Below are positions 1 to 7,373 of a DNA stretch of 13,607 nucleotides, piece by piece. Under the pieces are notes generated by a model. It had not been told where the DNA came from. It saw only the letters and a list, made by a program, of their open reading frames with translations, and made no database searches. The stretch comes from Bacteroides sp. Lineage in GTDB: Bacteria > Bacteroidota > Bacteroidia > Bacteroidales > Bacteroidaceae. Where the stretch lies: assembly GCA_019416685.1 (NCBI GenBank), contig DXWV01000086.1:1-13607 (forward strand), read 5' to 3'. Both the position numbers and the translations under genes were made by a program. The first letter of the stretch is position 1, and each line of letters opens with the position of its first letter.

Positions 1-247
1 CGGAAAACTCTGTTTCAGTATTATCCGTTGCGATAATACGGGAACGGATTTCAAGCAACGCGCGAAGAGAGGATAAGACATTTCTATCTGTTAAAATAGA
101 AGTACTATCAATGCCGATAACATCAATTGTAGTACTCGGTACAATAGTAGGAGGTTGAAGAAGTGAACCTACATTACCGCTACCCGATCTACGCAAGTAC
201 TTATTCCTGAATGAGTGAGGAACTTTTTTTTCTACAATATCTATCAT
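1..247 (-). CDS. Tail protein, N-terminal part only (gene runs off the window)
   Basis: This reading frame starts at an ATG (247-245) that overlaps the TGA of the 808-aa tail gene as ATGA. It stays open for 82 codons to the window edge, so the 3' end is missing. The protein begins MIDIVEKKVPHSFRNKYLRR, then a Gly/Ser stretch, a Pro/Thr/Ser-rich linker (LQPPTIVPSTT), and a segment ending LSSLRALLEIRSRIIATDN. A short basic N-terminus, a low-complexity linker and a 'NVL..LR.L.E' helix recall the gene that commonly follows the tail hub gene in Bacteroidota prophages, probably a tip or fibre component. That resemblance is from memory and unverified. The four-base overlap implies translational coupling to the upstream gene. 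I cannot assign a specific function. Confidence 0.8.
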   Translation of the reverse strand, partial: MIDIVEKKVPHSFRNKYLRRSGSGNVGSLLQPPTIVPSTTIDVIGIDSTSILTDRNVLSSLRALLEIRSRIIATDNTETEFS

Positions 248-2670
248 ACTTCGATCAGATTTACAATACAATTTTCATTTGCGTAATTAATACTCATATA
301 ATCAACTACCATAGTTTTTTTAAGCGAATTTTCTTTTATTCTTGATAATATCGAAAAGTCACGATTTAAGCTATTTTGATAGCGAAATTTCGGTGAACGA
401 TAGTGTCGAAAAAGTTTATCAATCAAAATGCGTTCCGGTAAAAACACCGCATCTTCAATAGAAGAATATATGCCTTCTATATAATCAAATTTATCTCCGA
501 TTTTGGTAGCGGCATTTGAATACGATGCAACGCCTTTTGAATATGAGTTTATTATTAAATTCACATCGTCGGCATCAGTTATATTATTATCATTAATTTC
601 ATTACTGTAAACTGTATCTGAATCATCTGATTTATTATTAAAAATATCGTAAGTAGATTTACTATTTGTATATTTTAATGAAATATCTCCAAAGTGAAAC
701 GCATTACATATCTGGCCTGCATCGTCCTGCGGAGGTATTCCTAATTCATTCGGAGCAAAAATATCAAGCGTTAATTCACCTGTAAGTACAAAATCAGGGA
801 GTTTTATAGCTTGCGCATCCTCACTATCTATTAAGTTCATTTTGTATGATACGGTATTAGTCAGGTTCTTTTCTGTTTCAAAAACTGCATCTCCTTCACG
901 ATTAACGTGCACCATAAAAAAGCGATCATGCAAGAAACATTCGTAATAGTACTCCTTAGGAATCCAGACTATCTTACCACTATAATTGTAGTAAAAACTG
1001 GGTTCCAGAGTTTTTCCTGGAATTATATAAGTTCCTCTATTCGTTCCAGATGGTAAGGCGTTATATCGCGTCTCGTCTATATATTTTTGATAGCCCCAAT
1101 CGTCATAATAATAATAAATTGTGCTGTCCTGTGCTAAAAATCCAAACTCATATACTCTTTCAAAATATCCCCGTTCTACTTTTTCATTATATACTCTATA
1201 ATTAATCCACGTATTACCATCATAGTAATAATCGCCAATAGCCAGCCTACAAGGGATCATGGTATTACTAAACTTCCACCCATATTGAGTGTGGTAATTT
1301 ATACCTGTATAACCCGAATCATTTTGCGATAAAATCGTATGAGCTAAAACGTGCTTACTCATTTTATAAGTAGCATCCAAAAGAAAGTAACCACCATTGA
1401 ATAGCATAATCCCTTTATTTTTCAGCGATAACATTGAGTTCATACTATATTTATCCGGAAACTGTTTATCGATAAAAGTTAAATATGTATCCCAATCTAT
1501 AGAAGAAGGCTCTCCATCTAAGTTTTTGTAACTATCGCACTTTTGGAACAAAACACCCTTGGTTATATCATTAATGTTATCAATTGTAACTTCATCTATA
1601 TCGTATTGGCTTATTATAGTGGTATCAGATGTTCCTTTATACACAATATTCTGAGTTTTTTTTAATTCCCAATTGCTTTTACTTTTAAAAAAAGCAGTTA
1701 ATAATGTGTATTGCTCTTCGCTGATTGTGGCTGAGGAAATATAGTATTTATTCTTATCTTCATTTTGGTTCAATAAATCTTCTTTATCCATTAAATCAGG
1801 GGATAGAGAACCAATTTTGTTCATATTGGCGACAACAGAAACCTTATTATATACATCTCCGAGAGAAATATTCCCACCACTTTCTGCAACTCCTATTTCT
1901 AAAACATTTTTTACCGAATTTTCGAGCGTTTCAATAACATAAGAGTTATCGGTCCTATCATATACAAAGAAGTCACAACTCCCCCTATTAATATAGTCAT
2001 AATCAATCAGGTAATAAGCGCCACGCCATTGAATAGCAGTCATGCCATAATATTGCACCAACGATTCTAACACTTCCCTACACGTTATAGGCTCATTGCC
2101 TTCGTCAAAAAAGTTGCGTTCGTGAATGTATGACTCGCTAAACAAGCATGCTGTAGAGTCTTTTGTGAGTCTATTTGTTTTCTGAATAAAGACTTTATTC
2201 AATAATCTATTCGGATCAGCCTTATCCAATAGGAAGAACAAGATATCACTAAAAGAGTGGAATGTACCGCTTTTATCTATATAGAAATACTTTATATTCT
2301 CCAAACTGGACAAAGTATCTATCGCCTGTAATTCGATGTTGTCAAAATCAGTAACATAGTCACTGGAATATAAATTAGGTGTAAGATATCCTAACCATTC
2401 TAATAAATTCTCTGTAAGGTTATATAGCCGCACTTCAACGCCTTGATTTTCACCTGTATATAAATCGGTCAATACGCGATCGGAAAAAACGGATATAGTT
2501 GCATTAGATAGCTTCAATGCCTGATATAGCGATTCAGACTCATACTCAACACTGATCGGATCAGAAGATAATTTCACTTCTTCGGAATAAGTGGCCAAAG
2601 GTGAATGTATTTCAAGCCTGTAATTATTTTCTTTCAAGCTCTTAAATTCTGAATAATATCGTAATTTCAT
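244..2670 (-). CDS. Tail-tip / baseplate hub candidate, 808 aa
   Basis: This large protein directly follows the tape measure, the place where siphophages encode the distal-tail and hub proteins. Its ATG (2670-2668) overlaps the tape-measure TGA (ATGA). No signal peptide or membrane segment is visible. The first ~130 residues are beta-rich, with a WLGYLTPNLYSSDY stretch (about 92-105) followed by IELQAIDTLSSLENIKYF (about 112-129). I associate this 'W.G.l.p..y...y....ieleA.DgL..Lk.i.y' pattern with gp27/Tal-like hub domains of Bacteroidota phages. The middle is unusually rich in Tyr, Asn and Ser (for example IYYYYDDWGYQKY). The final residues (VVDYMSINYANENCIVNLIEV region) look like a closing beta-strand module. 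The hub role is inferred from position and pattern; no enzymatic motif such as a lysozyme or peptidase is evident. It could instead be a combined distal tail/receptor-binding protein. Confidence 0.85.
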   Translation of the reverse strand: MKLRYYSEFKSLKENNYRLEIHSPLATYSEEVKLSSDPISVEYESESLYQALKLSNATISVFSDRVLTDLYTGENQGVEVRLYNLTENLLEWLGYLTPNLYSSDYVTDFDNIELQAIDTLSSLENIKYFYIDKSGTFHSFSDILFFLLDKADPNRLLNKVFIQKTNRLTKDSTACLFSESYIHERNFFDEGNEPITCREVLESLVQYYGMTAIQWRGAYYLIDYDYINRGSCDFFVYDRTDNSYVIETLENSVKNVLEIGVAESGGNISLGDVYNKVSVVANMNKIGSLSPDLMDKEDLLNQNEDKNKYYISSATISEEQYTLLTAFFKSKSNWELKKTQNIVYKGTSDTTIISQYDIDEVTIDNINDITKGVLFQKCDSYKNLDGEPSSIDWDTYLTFIDKQFPDKYSMNSMLSLKNKGIMLFNGGYFLLDATYKMSKHVLAHTILSQNDSGYTGINYHTQYGWKFSNTMIPCRLAIGDYYYDGNTWINYRVYNEKVERGYFERVYEFGFLAQDSTIYYYYDDWGYQKYIDETRYNALPSGTNRGTYIIPGKTLEPSFYYNYSGKIVWIPKEYYYECFLHDRFFMVHVNREGDAVFETEKNLTNTVSYKMNLIDSEDAQAIKLPDFVLTGELTLDIFAPNELGIPPQDDAGQICNAFHFGDISLKYTNSKSTYDIFNNKSDDSDTVYSNEINDNNITDADDVNLIINSYSKGVASYSNAATKIGDKFDYIEGIYSSIEDAVFLPERILIDKLFRHYRSPKFRYQNSLNRDFSILSRIKENSLKKTMVVDYMSINYANENCIVNLIEV

Positions 2671-4724
2671 CTTACCTTACTTTTTTTACTATTTTGGTTT
2701 TTGATGGCTAATTCAAGATCACAACCTCGCACACGAAAATTGCCAGTTACCTTAATTTCACGTTCCTGTTCATCTTGCATAATTACATTGGTCAAGCTGT
2801 TGTACTGAGGATGGGAGATACCCTTACCCGTGTCCAATCCTCCGTAAATGTTACCACTTAATAACTTAAATAAATTGCTCTGCTGTCCACTATTTAAAAT
2901 CATCTCGCCGGAATTAAGAAGGGCCGGAACCTTATCCCCCGTAAACGATACGCCCGGAACGATACCACCGGTTGCAAACTTCGGCATACTTGCTAACACG
3001 GCTATAATAGAGGCGACTCCGGCAAGTCCTATCGCTATTCCCGCAAATGGAATACTCGCGTGCGCCTCCATCGTCTGAGCACCTGCACTAAGCATTGAGG
3101 CCGTGGCCTCTTCTTTCGATGCCTCCGTATTCGCTTTCTTTACTGGGATCATTCCAGTAATAGCCGGAATAGCCTGAGCGATTGTAGTAAGAAGTGTCGA
3201 ACCCCATTGTAAGACTGAGGCCGTATTACCATCGAACGCGCCGGATAAGTTGCCCATTATCGAGCCCATTGCAGAAAGAGACTCGTTGTATTTTTCGTTT
3301 AAATCAATGTCTTTTTTCTTGATGGGAGTATTAATCTTTTCTAACTTTTTAGGTAGTTGTAATTTCTTTGTATCAACATAATTGAAGCCTGCCTGTTTTA
3401 ATGGTACTTTTTCTTCGTTAAATTTTGCCGTTAAATTAATATGAAGCTGTTTAGACTCTAATTCGGTAATTAAATTATAAATTTCTTTTCTCGCTTCGTC
3501 GGTAGACGCAATAGCATACTTCTTTTTAAGTTCGGAGATTTGCAGAGAAAGAGCTTCTAAGCTACCGTCTTTTTCTGTGATTAATAATTCTACTTTCTGT
3601 TTCTCGAGTTCGTTTATTGTACTTTGTATGGCTTCGCGAGCTTGTGCATCAGTGGCTTTTATCAACTCTTTATTTTTCTTTACGATTTCGGAATCGAACC
3701 AGGCAAGAGAGTTTTTATTAGGCTCGTCTTTTGGTGTTTTTCTACCCGTTCCAGATTGAGATGCACGATTCGCGGCCTTAGTCATGCTTTGTAAATTACG
3801 ATCTGCGTTTTCGGCCGCAGAGGCTACGCCTACTAACTCTTGTAGCCATTCATCATTCTTTTTTACTAAGATTGCGTTGTATTTTATGGCATCCTGATAT
3901 TTTGCAATTACCGGGGCCATGGCTTTTGATAATGCATTTTTATCCGTCACTGATGTTACGAACATATTCTCACCTACCCCGGCGGCCTCCATCCTTGTAA
4001 ACTTGTCTTTTAACTTATCATACTCTCTTTCAAACTCTTTATACTGATTAGATAATTCTTCTTTTTGACTGTCCCCCATTGCGGAAACGTCGAGTCGCAA
4101 TACTTTGTCTATATCTATCATGGAGACATCTACTCCGTCAATGCCTATTGCCGCCTTTACCATCGCTTGCACGGCATTATTACTTCTACGCCTATACTGC
4201 CCTACTATCTCCTCTTGATCTTTAAGGGTTTTATCCAGTAATTCCCTAGCCGCTTGTTTTTGTTCTTCTGTCGAATCTTTATCCTTTAAAATAGTAATTT
4301 GTTCCTGTACTGTCGCCTGATTTTTTGAGTCAAAATAAGAAAAGGACATTCGAGTATTACCCAACTGGTCCATTGCATCATAAGCATCACGGGCTAAACG
4401 TATTGTTTCGGCCAAACCGCTCATAAAAGGAGTCCAGTCTCCACTCCCTATAGAATAAAAGAACTGATCTACGCCTCCTTTTAATCCGTCCATCGTACGG
4501 GCGTATTCATCACCTAACGTTTGACTGCTACTCATTACTTTCCCGAAAGCCTCAGTGGCACCAACCGCCAAACCAATAGCCCCGGCAAACTTCATCACCC
4601 CAGCCCCGGCAGTTTTCGCCATATTCGCAATACCACCCTGAAAACCGTTTACGCTTCCCTTTGCTTTATTTAAGTTCGCGTCAAAGTCATTTGTTTTTAA
4701 TAGTAATCGTGTTATTATATCCAT
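2667..4724 (-). CDS. Tail tape measure protein, 685 aa
   Basis: The protein sets tail length and is threaded inside the tail tube, passing through the host envelope at DNA ejection. It begins MDIITRLLLKTNDFDANLNKAK, followed by a Gly/Ala-rich hydrophobic stretch (about residues 35-65). The central part is long, helical and rich in Lys, Glu and Gln (about 140-480). A strongly hydrophobic segment lies near 558-582 (IPFAGIAIGLAGVASIIAVL). The C-terminus carries FATGGIVPGVSFTGDKVPA and NSGEMILNSGQQSNLFKLL from residue 583 on, a signature of tape measures. At roughly 0.15 nm per residue this predicts a tail near 100 nm. It starts one base after the TAA of the chaperone T frame and overlaps the next gene by four bases. 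Its place directly after the G/GT chaperones confirms the assignment. Confidence 0.93.
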   Translation of the reverse strand: MDIITRLLLKTNDFDANLNKAKGSVNGFQGGIANMAKTAGAGVMKFAGAIGLAVGATEAFGKVMSSSQTLGDEYARTMDGLKGGVDQFFYSIGSGDWTPFMSGLAETIRLARDAYDAMDQLGNTRMSFSYFDSKNQATVQEQITILKDKDSTEEQKQAARELLDKTLKDQEEIVGQYRRRSNNAVQAMVKAAIGIDGVDVSMIDIDKVLRLDVSAMGDSQKEELSNQYKEFEREYDKLKDKFTRMEAAGVGENMFVTSVTDKNALSKAMAPVIAKYQDAIKYNAILVKKNDEWLQELVGVASAAENADRNLQSMTKAANRASQSGTGRKTPKDEPNKNSLAWFDSEIVKKNKELIKATDAQAREAIQSTINELEKQKVELLITEKDGSLEALSLQISELKKKYAIASTDEARKEIYNLITELESKQLHINLTAKFNEEKVPLKQAGFNYVDTKKLQLPKKLEKINTPIKKKDIDLNEKYNESLSAMGSIMGNLSGAFDGNTASVLQWGSTLLTTIAQAIPAITGMIPVKKANTEASKEEATASMLSAGAQTMEAHASIPFAGIAIGLAGVASIIAVLASMPKFATGGIVPGVSFTGDKVPALLNSGEMILNSGQQSNLFKLLSGNIYGGLDTGKGISHPQYNSLTNVIMQDEQEREIKVTGNFRVRGCDLELAIKNQNSKKSKVR

Positions 4725-4725
4725 G

Positions 4726-5348
4726 TTATTCAGTCATTTGCGATTCAATTATTTTTGCTTTTTCTCGTAATCTTTTCATATCTGCGTCAGAAACGGAAGT
4801 ATCTTTCTTATCTTTTTGTTCGTCCCACGGAAAGCGAATTATATCAGACGGAGTAAGCGTTTTTGTACTGTTTGCCTGAGCTATTATATAACCGAGTAGC
4901 CTCGTTTGCTCCCAGCTTTCCCGATTGCGCATATTTAAACCTTCCAAAAAACAACGTACCTCGGCAAAGGTCATTTTGTCGAGGAAGTAATCAGGAGAAA
5001 TACCGCCCTCACCGACTACACGTGAATATAACTCCTGTATACCTACTTCTTTCTCACTGTCTTTTTTTTTACGCTCGATGTATCCTGAGATTGCTTTTTC
5101 ACCTCTGCTAAAAAAAACTCTTTAAACTGAGCGAAAAGAGTTGAATCTTCGTCGCACAAATTGATAAACTCGTCAAATATGAGATCGAAAGTCTCATTAT
5201 TAGCAAGAATCATTGAATAGAACAATAAATATTCGTCAAGTACTTTACCGAAGCAAAAAGGATATCCGGTCAAATTTTCAAAAATAAAAAATGCCCGAAT
5301 CGTATATTTTAGATTATATGAACTTCCTTTGATTATTATAGTTTTCAT
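4726..5348 (-). CDS. Tail assembly chaperone GT fusion made by -1 frameshift (207 aa)
   Basis: This is the lambda gpGT equivalent. Translation starts with the G-like gene at 5348, slips back one base on the A9 run (5070-5062), and continues in the -1 frame from GAC at 5061 to TAA at 4728-4726. I read the -1 frame by hand: there is no stop between 5061 and 4726, and the joint begins DSEKEVGIQELYSR. The product is 96 plus 111 codons. The T domain includes RNRESWEQTRLLGYIIAQAN, with the Arg/Trp-Glu/Arg spacing seen in T-type chaperone domains, and ends in a charged helix. An in-frame ATG at 4974-4972 exists, but starting there would remove about 29 residues that the fusion frame keeps open. In the family, G and GT coat the tape measure and recruit tail tube protein. 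Frameshifting is inferred from sequence only. Confidence 0.8.
5043..5348 (-). CDS. Tail assembly chaperone G-like, 101 aa
   Basis: This is the unshifted product of the chaperone pair. It begins MKTIIIKGSSYNLKYTIRAF and is followed by helical, acidic, Phe-rich sequence (FDLIFDEFINLCDEDSTLFAQF) and a basic tail VKKKTVRKK that lies on and after the slippery site. I chose the ATG at 5348-5346. The frame is also open upstream to an ATG at 5447, but that would overlap the major tail protein gene by 44 bases, add 33 residues of unlikely composition (MRVQAHYQRTNQQVSNNREG), and run translation through a hairpin at 5367-5393. The position between the major tail protein and the tape measure, together with the frameshift into a T domain, identifies it. 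It acts transiently and is normally absent from mature virions. Confidence 0.85.
   Translation of the reverse strand: MKTIIIKGSSYNLKYTIRAFFIFENLTGYPFCFGKVLDEYLLFYSMILANNETFDLIFDEFINLCDEDSTLFAQFKEFFLAEVKKQSQDTSSVKKKTVRKK
5061..5072 (-). promoter_or_regulatory. Programmed -1 ribosomal frameshift site
   Basis: In the mRNA sense the site reads GT followed by nine A and a G. In the G-like frame the codons are GTA AAA AAA AAG. Both A-AAA-AAA and A-AAA-AAG, the latter being the E. coli dnaX type, fit the X-XXY-YYZ rule. The zero frame ends 15 bases later at TAG (5045-5043), while the -1 frame remains open for 111 codons. I could not see a strong downstream hairpin or pseudoknot in the next 60 bases. 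Confidence 0.8.
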
Positions 5349-5366
5349 TACATCATTATTGAATGA

Positions 5367-5393
5367 GAGGGCAAAGTTATAGCCCCTGCCCTC
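5367..5393 (-). promoter_or_regulatory. Hairpin between major tail protein and chaperone genes
   Basis: A perfect 7-bp inverted repeat, GAGGGCA and TGCCCTC, encloses a 13-base loop. In the mRNA it starts 10 bases after the TAG of the major tail gene and ends 18 bases before the chaperone ATG at 5348. No U-tract follows (TCATTCAATAATG), so it is not a textbook intrinsic terminator. An attenuator, an RNA-processing or stability element, or a brake on initiation of the next gene are all possible. It resembles the hairpin after the capsid gene. Confidence 0.6.
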
Positions 5394-5403
5394 GCGATTA
5401 TTA

Positions 5404-5862
5404 CTAACCTGCTGATTTGTCCTTTGATAATGGGCCTGTACCCTCAAAGCTTGCTGAAAAAGTTACTTTATCACCGTCTGGCGCATTCAATTCCAGCGAA
5501 GTTATCAGTGCCTCACCTGAATATGCACCAGAGGCAGGAGGAGTCCAACCTGCTTCTGGTAATTCTTCGGAATCTTTATTCGTTGGAATGCCGAATTTTA
5601 CAGCAATAGGTTTGCGCGCAATCATTAACGCGAATAATGTATCGTAGCTGTTTGCATTTGCATCTGCGCTAAAAAGGTTCTCACTCGATCCATTCCAAGA
5701 CAATTTTTTAATATCCTTCTCTGTCCATATACCCGAATCCTTACTTTGTGTATCAATAGTTTCACTTGACAGAGATAATTTACAGGACGTTGAAAGCGCG
5801 ATCGCCTTTCCGTCAGTAAACATCATAAAATCTTTTCCTAATACTGCTTTTGGTTTTGACAT
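5404..5862 (-). CDS. Major tail (tube) protein, 152 aa
   Basis: This is the subunit of the non-contractile tail tube, expected in hundreds of copies per virion. The protein starts MSKPKAVLGKDFMMFTDGKA and has the beta-rich layout of TP901-1-type tube proteins. The N-terminal strand LSTSCKLSLSSETIDTQSKD is followed by the acidic/Trp segment SGIWTEKDIKKLSWNGSSEN. A Pro/Gly-rich loop (LPEAGWTPPASGAY, about 104-117) leads to the terminal strand SASFEGTGPL (about 136-145), a typical closing motif of the family. Its position between the tail-completion protein and the chaperone pair is canonical. The gene is followed by a 55-base gap that holds a GC-rich hairpin, which may help set its high expression relative to the chaperones. 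Confidence 0.88.
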   Translation of the reverse strand: MSKPKAVLGKDFMMFTDGKAIALSTSCKLSLSSETIDTQSKDSGIWTEKDIKKLSWNGSSENLFSADANANSYDTLFALMIARKPIAVKFGIPTNKDSEELPEAGWTPPASGAYSGEALITSLELNAPDGDKVTFSASFEGTGPLSKDKSAG

Positions 5863-5884
5863 GTTTTACTATTTTAAATGTTAA

Positions 5885-6277
5885 TTACTCAGTGTCTGTT
5901 TCAAACGAGAAAACTAAACGTTGAATGAATGTGTCCTCTATAAAATCTTCGTCAGCAGATAACAGCTTTGAGTCTATGACATTGAAAGTATCATATTTGC
6001 CGCGGTTGCCATCTAAAGCCACTCTAACCGCCTCTGCAACCTTTATAGAATCGAAGTAATTATCAGTAGCAACAATCACTTCTACAGTAACCTTATCCCC
6101 TGTATCGTATCTATCTTTTGTATGGTTAGGTATTAATTCACTTCGTTTGTATACGATAAAAGGAAAAGTCGTTTCGCTTTTAGTTGATATAGTATAAATC
6201 TTATCACCAACAAGTGAGGCAAGCTCAATAGAATTGGATAACTTACTATAAATATGTTTACTAATTAATATACTCAT
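5885..6277 (-). CDS. Tail completion protein, DUF3168-like, 130 aa
   Basis: The protein resembles the DUF3168 / tail-terminator group, which caps the head-proximal end of the tail tube and allows head-tail joining. The N-terminus is helical (ISKHIYSKLSNSIELASLVG). The segment KIYTISTKSETTFPFIVYKR is the 'I.P......tP.i.y' strand of the family. A strand region (KVTVEVIVATDNYFDSIKVAEAVRVAL) and a C-terminal strand (QRLVFSFETDTE) follow. The ATG (6277-6275) overlaps the stop of the gp10-like gene as ATGA, and a 22-base gap separates it from the major tail protein. Assignment is by pattern and synteny rather than by diagnostic residues. Confidence 0.75.
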   Translation of the reverse strand: MSILISKHIYSKLSNSIELASLVGDKIYTISTKSETTFPFIVYKRSELIPNHTKDRYDTGDKVTVEVIVATDNYFDSIKVAEAVRVALDGNRGKYDTFNVIDSKLLSADEDFIEDTFIQRLVFSFETDTE

Positions 6278-6753
6278 TTATTTTTGTCTATTACTTTTCG
6301 TATTGAGGCGATTAGATTTTGTTCAAGCGAGCTCTCCGCCTCCGTCTTCTTACTATTAACTGCATTTGCAAAGAAATTGGTAGCGTTAATAACACCTCGA
6401 TTAGCACCAGCCTTTATTGATTTTTTCCCAAGTACTTTCCTTTCTTTTGTACCTGAATCGAAAAATTTCAAAGTAAACTGTTTAGATTCCTTTCTTCTTT
6501 TATCTAACAAATCTACACGTGCCCCAGATGCATTACGATACACAGCGAGATTAATTTCTTTTTTCATCTTTGCACCATTAGGCACAGATGCAACCCAATT
6601 TTTTTGAGCTTCTTTACGAATAATGCTTGCTGATTTTCTAAGGCCTGCTTTAATTGCCTTTTTAGAGTCCTTATCGTTCAACTGAGACAATAAAGCATTC
6701 ACTTTTTTAACATCAACCCCGACACGGTATGATGCCTGCACAACGTTACTCAT
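6274..6753 (-). CDS. HK97 gp10-like tail-completion protein, 159 aa
   Basis: This is a basic protein with the layout of the HK97 gp10 family. A short N-terminal strand (YRVGVDVKKVNALLSQLN) precedes an amphipathic helix, KKAIKAGLRKSASIIRKEAQ, which corresponds to the 'al..ga..i...ak...' helix of the family. A basic beta-rich centre (about 60-115) follows, with FTLKFFDSGTKERKV (about 93-107). The protein ends in a helix, ESSLEQNLIASIRKVIDKNK. These proteins act at the head-tail interface or in tail tube completion. The gene overlaps the head-tail joining gene by eight bases and the next gene by four, which fits translational coupling. The high Lys/Arg content could suit contact with DNA or with acidic partners, but that is speculation. 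Confidence 0.75.
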   Translation of the reverse strand: MSNVVQASYRVGVDVKKVNALLSQLNDKDSKKAIKAGLRKSASIIRKEAQKNWVASVPNGAKMKKEINLAVYRNASGARVDLLDKRRKESKQFTLKFFDSGTKERKVLGKKSIKAGANRGVINATNFFANAVNSKKTEAESSLEQNLIASIRKVIDKNK

Positions 6754-7063
6754 TGACTACCTCCGCTTCAATAACTGTCGACTGCTGTTTTCTGTCACGA
6801 TTGATAGAGAGAATATTGTATTTTCTATTTTCGTATTCGATACGCATTTTTTCGTTAATATCCTTACAATACCGAATCGTTATAGTGATAGAAAAGCTGT
6901 TCAAAATCTCACTGTTAACCTCGCGACGTACACCGGATTTAAATCGGACGCATGCGCGTTTTTTTAGAACCTCTATCCATTTTTCAGACGTCCCACCTAA
7001 AGTGTCGCGAACTGTTTCCGATCGGAGGAAACTTATTATTTCTGTTAGTAACCCTGCCTGCAT
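6746..7063 (-). CDS. Head-tail joining (adaptor) protein, 105 aa
   Basis: The protein resembles the SPP1 gp16 / Phage_H_T_join group, which forms the ring beneath the connector that plugs the portal channel and docks the tail. The family layout is visible: an N-terminal segment ending in TLGGTSEKWIEVLKKRACVRFKS, a strand SFSITITIRYCKD, the typical 'r..y.gr.y.I..i.d' segment MRIEYENRKYNILSINRD (about 72-89), and a closing strand STVIEAEVVNE. Its ATG (7063-7061) shares one base with the TAA of the upstream connector gene (TAATG), a termination-reinitiation arrangement. It overlaps the gp10-like gene by eight bases. Confidence 0.8.
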   Translation of the reverse strand: MQAGLLTEIISFLRSETVRDTLGGTSEKWIEVLKKRACVRFKSGVRREVNSEILNSFSITITIRYCKDINEKMRIEYENRKYNILSINRDRKQQSTVIEAEVVNE

Positions 7064-7359
7064 TATGTGTATCGTTTTAAAGGTTGAAGTAAAAGCATTA
7101 CATGCCCGGGAATGATATTAGGAGTTGCAAACGTTACCTCTTCACGATTTGCATAATAATTTGCAACGAGAATGCGAACTGCATGCCATATTCGCGCATC
7201 TATCTTATTATCCTTTACAAATGTATCAAGAGGGGCATTTAGATATGATTCAATCACAAGCTGAACGGGTTCAATCAAACCGGAGATATATGTATCGTCC
7301 GTATCAAAATCAACATTTAAATGCTGTTTGAGTTCTTCGAGTGTTACGTATTGCGCCAT
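7063..7359 (-). CDS. Head-tail connector, HK97 gp6-like, 98 aa
   Basis: This small, mainly helical protein fits the gp6-like connector family, a ring that attaches to the portal once DNA is packaged. The start MAQYVTLEELKQHLNVDFD is the family's opening 'vtleelK.hLrid' motif. It is followed by DTDDTYISGLIEPVQLVIESYL, the 'ddd.li..li.aA...ie.yl' helix, and then by a second helix bundle ending in LVANYYANREEV (about 64-75). The position just after the major capsid gene is canonical. The ATG lies only 14 bases past a strong UUCG-loop hairpin in the mRNA, which may limit its translation relative to the capsid protein. It overlaps the next gene by one base. Confidence 0.85.
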   Translation of the reverse strand: MAQYVTLEELKQHLNVDFDTDDTYISGLIEPVQLVIESYLNAPLDTFVKDNKIDARIWHAVRILVANYYANREEVTFATPNIIPGHVMLLLQPLKRYT

Positions 7360-7373
7360 TGTTACAAGATTAG

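Noticed and set aside
222..229. Run of eight T (A8 in the mRNA) near the start of the partial tail gene, considered as a slippery site.
   Set aside because: It lies within the first ten codons (EKK) with no second coding frame apparent in the visible part.
2667..2690. T-AAA-AAA-A run at the end of the tape measure gene, as a possible -1 frameshift into the 808-aa gene.
   Set aside because: The -1 frame meets TAA before the ATG of the next gene, so a shift cannot produce a fusion. The ATGA overlap explains coupling.
5349..5447. Longer chaperone start at ATG 5447.
   Set aside because: It would overlap the major tail gene by 44 bases, add an atypical 33-residue leader and translate through a perfect hairpin. 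The ATG at 5348 gives a standard N-terminus.
6729..7115. A 128-codon plus-strand open frame across the adaptor and connector genes.
   Set aside because: It is antisense to overlapping, coupled genes with family motifs, and its composition resembles a translated complement.
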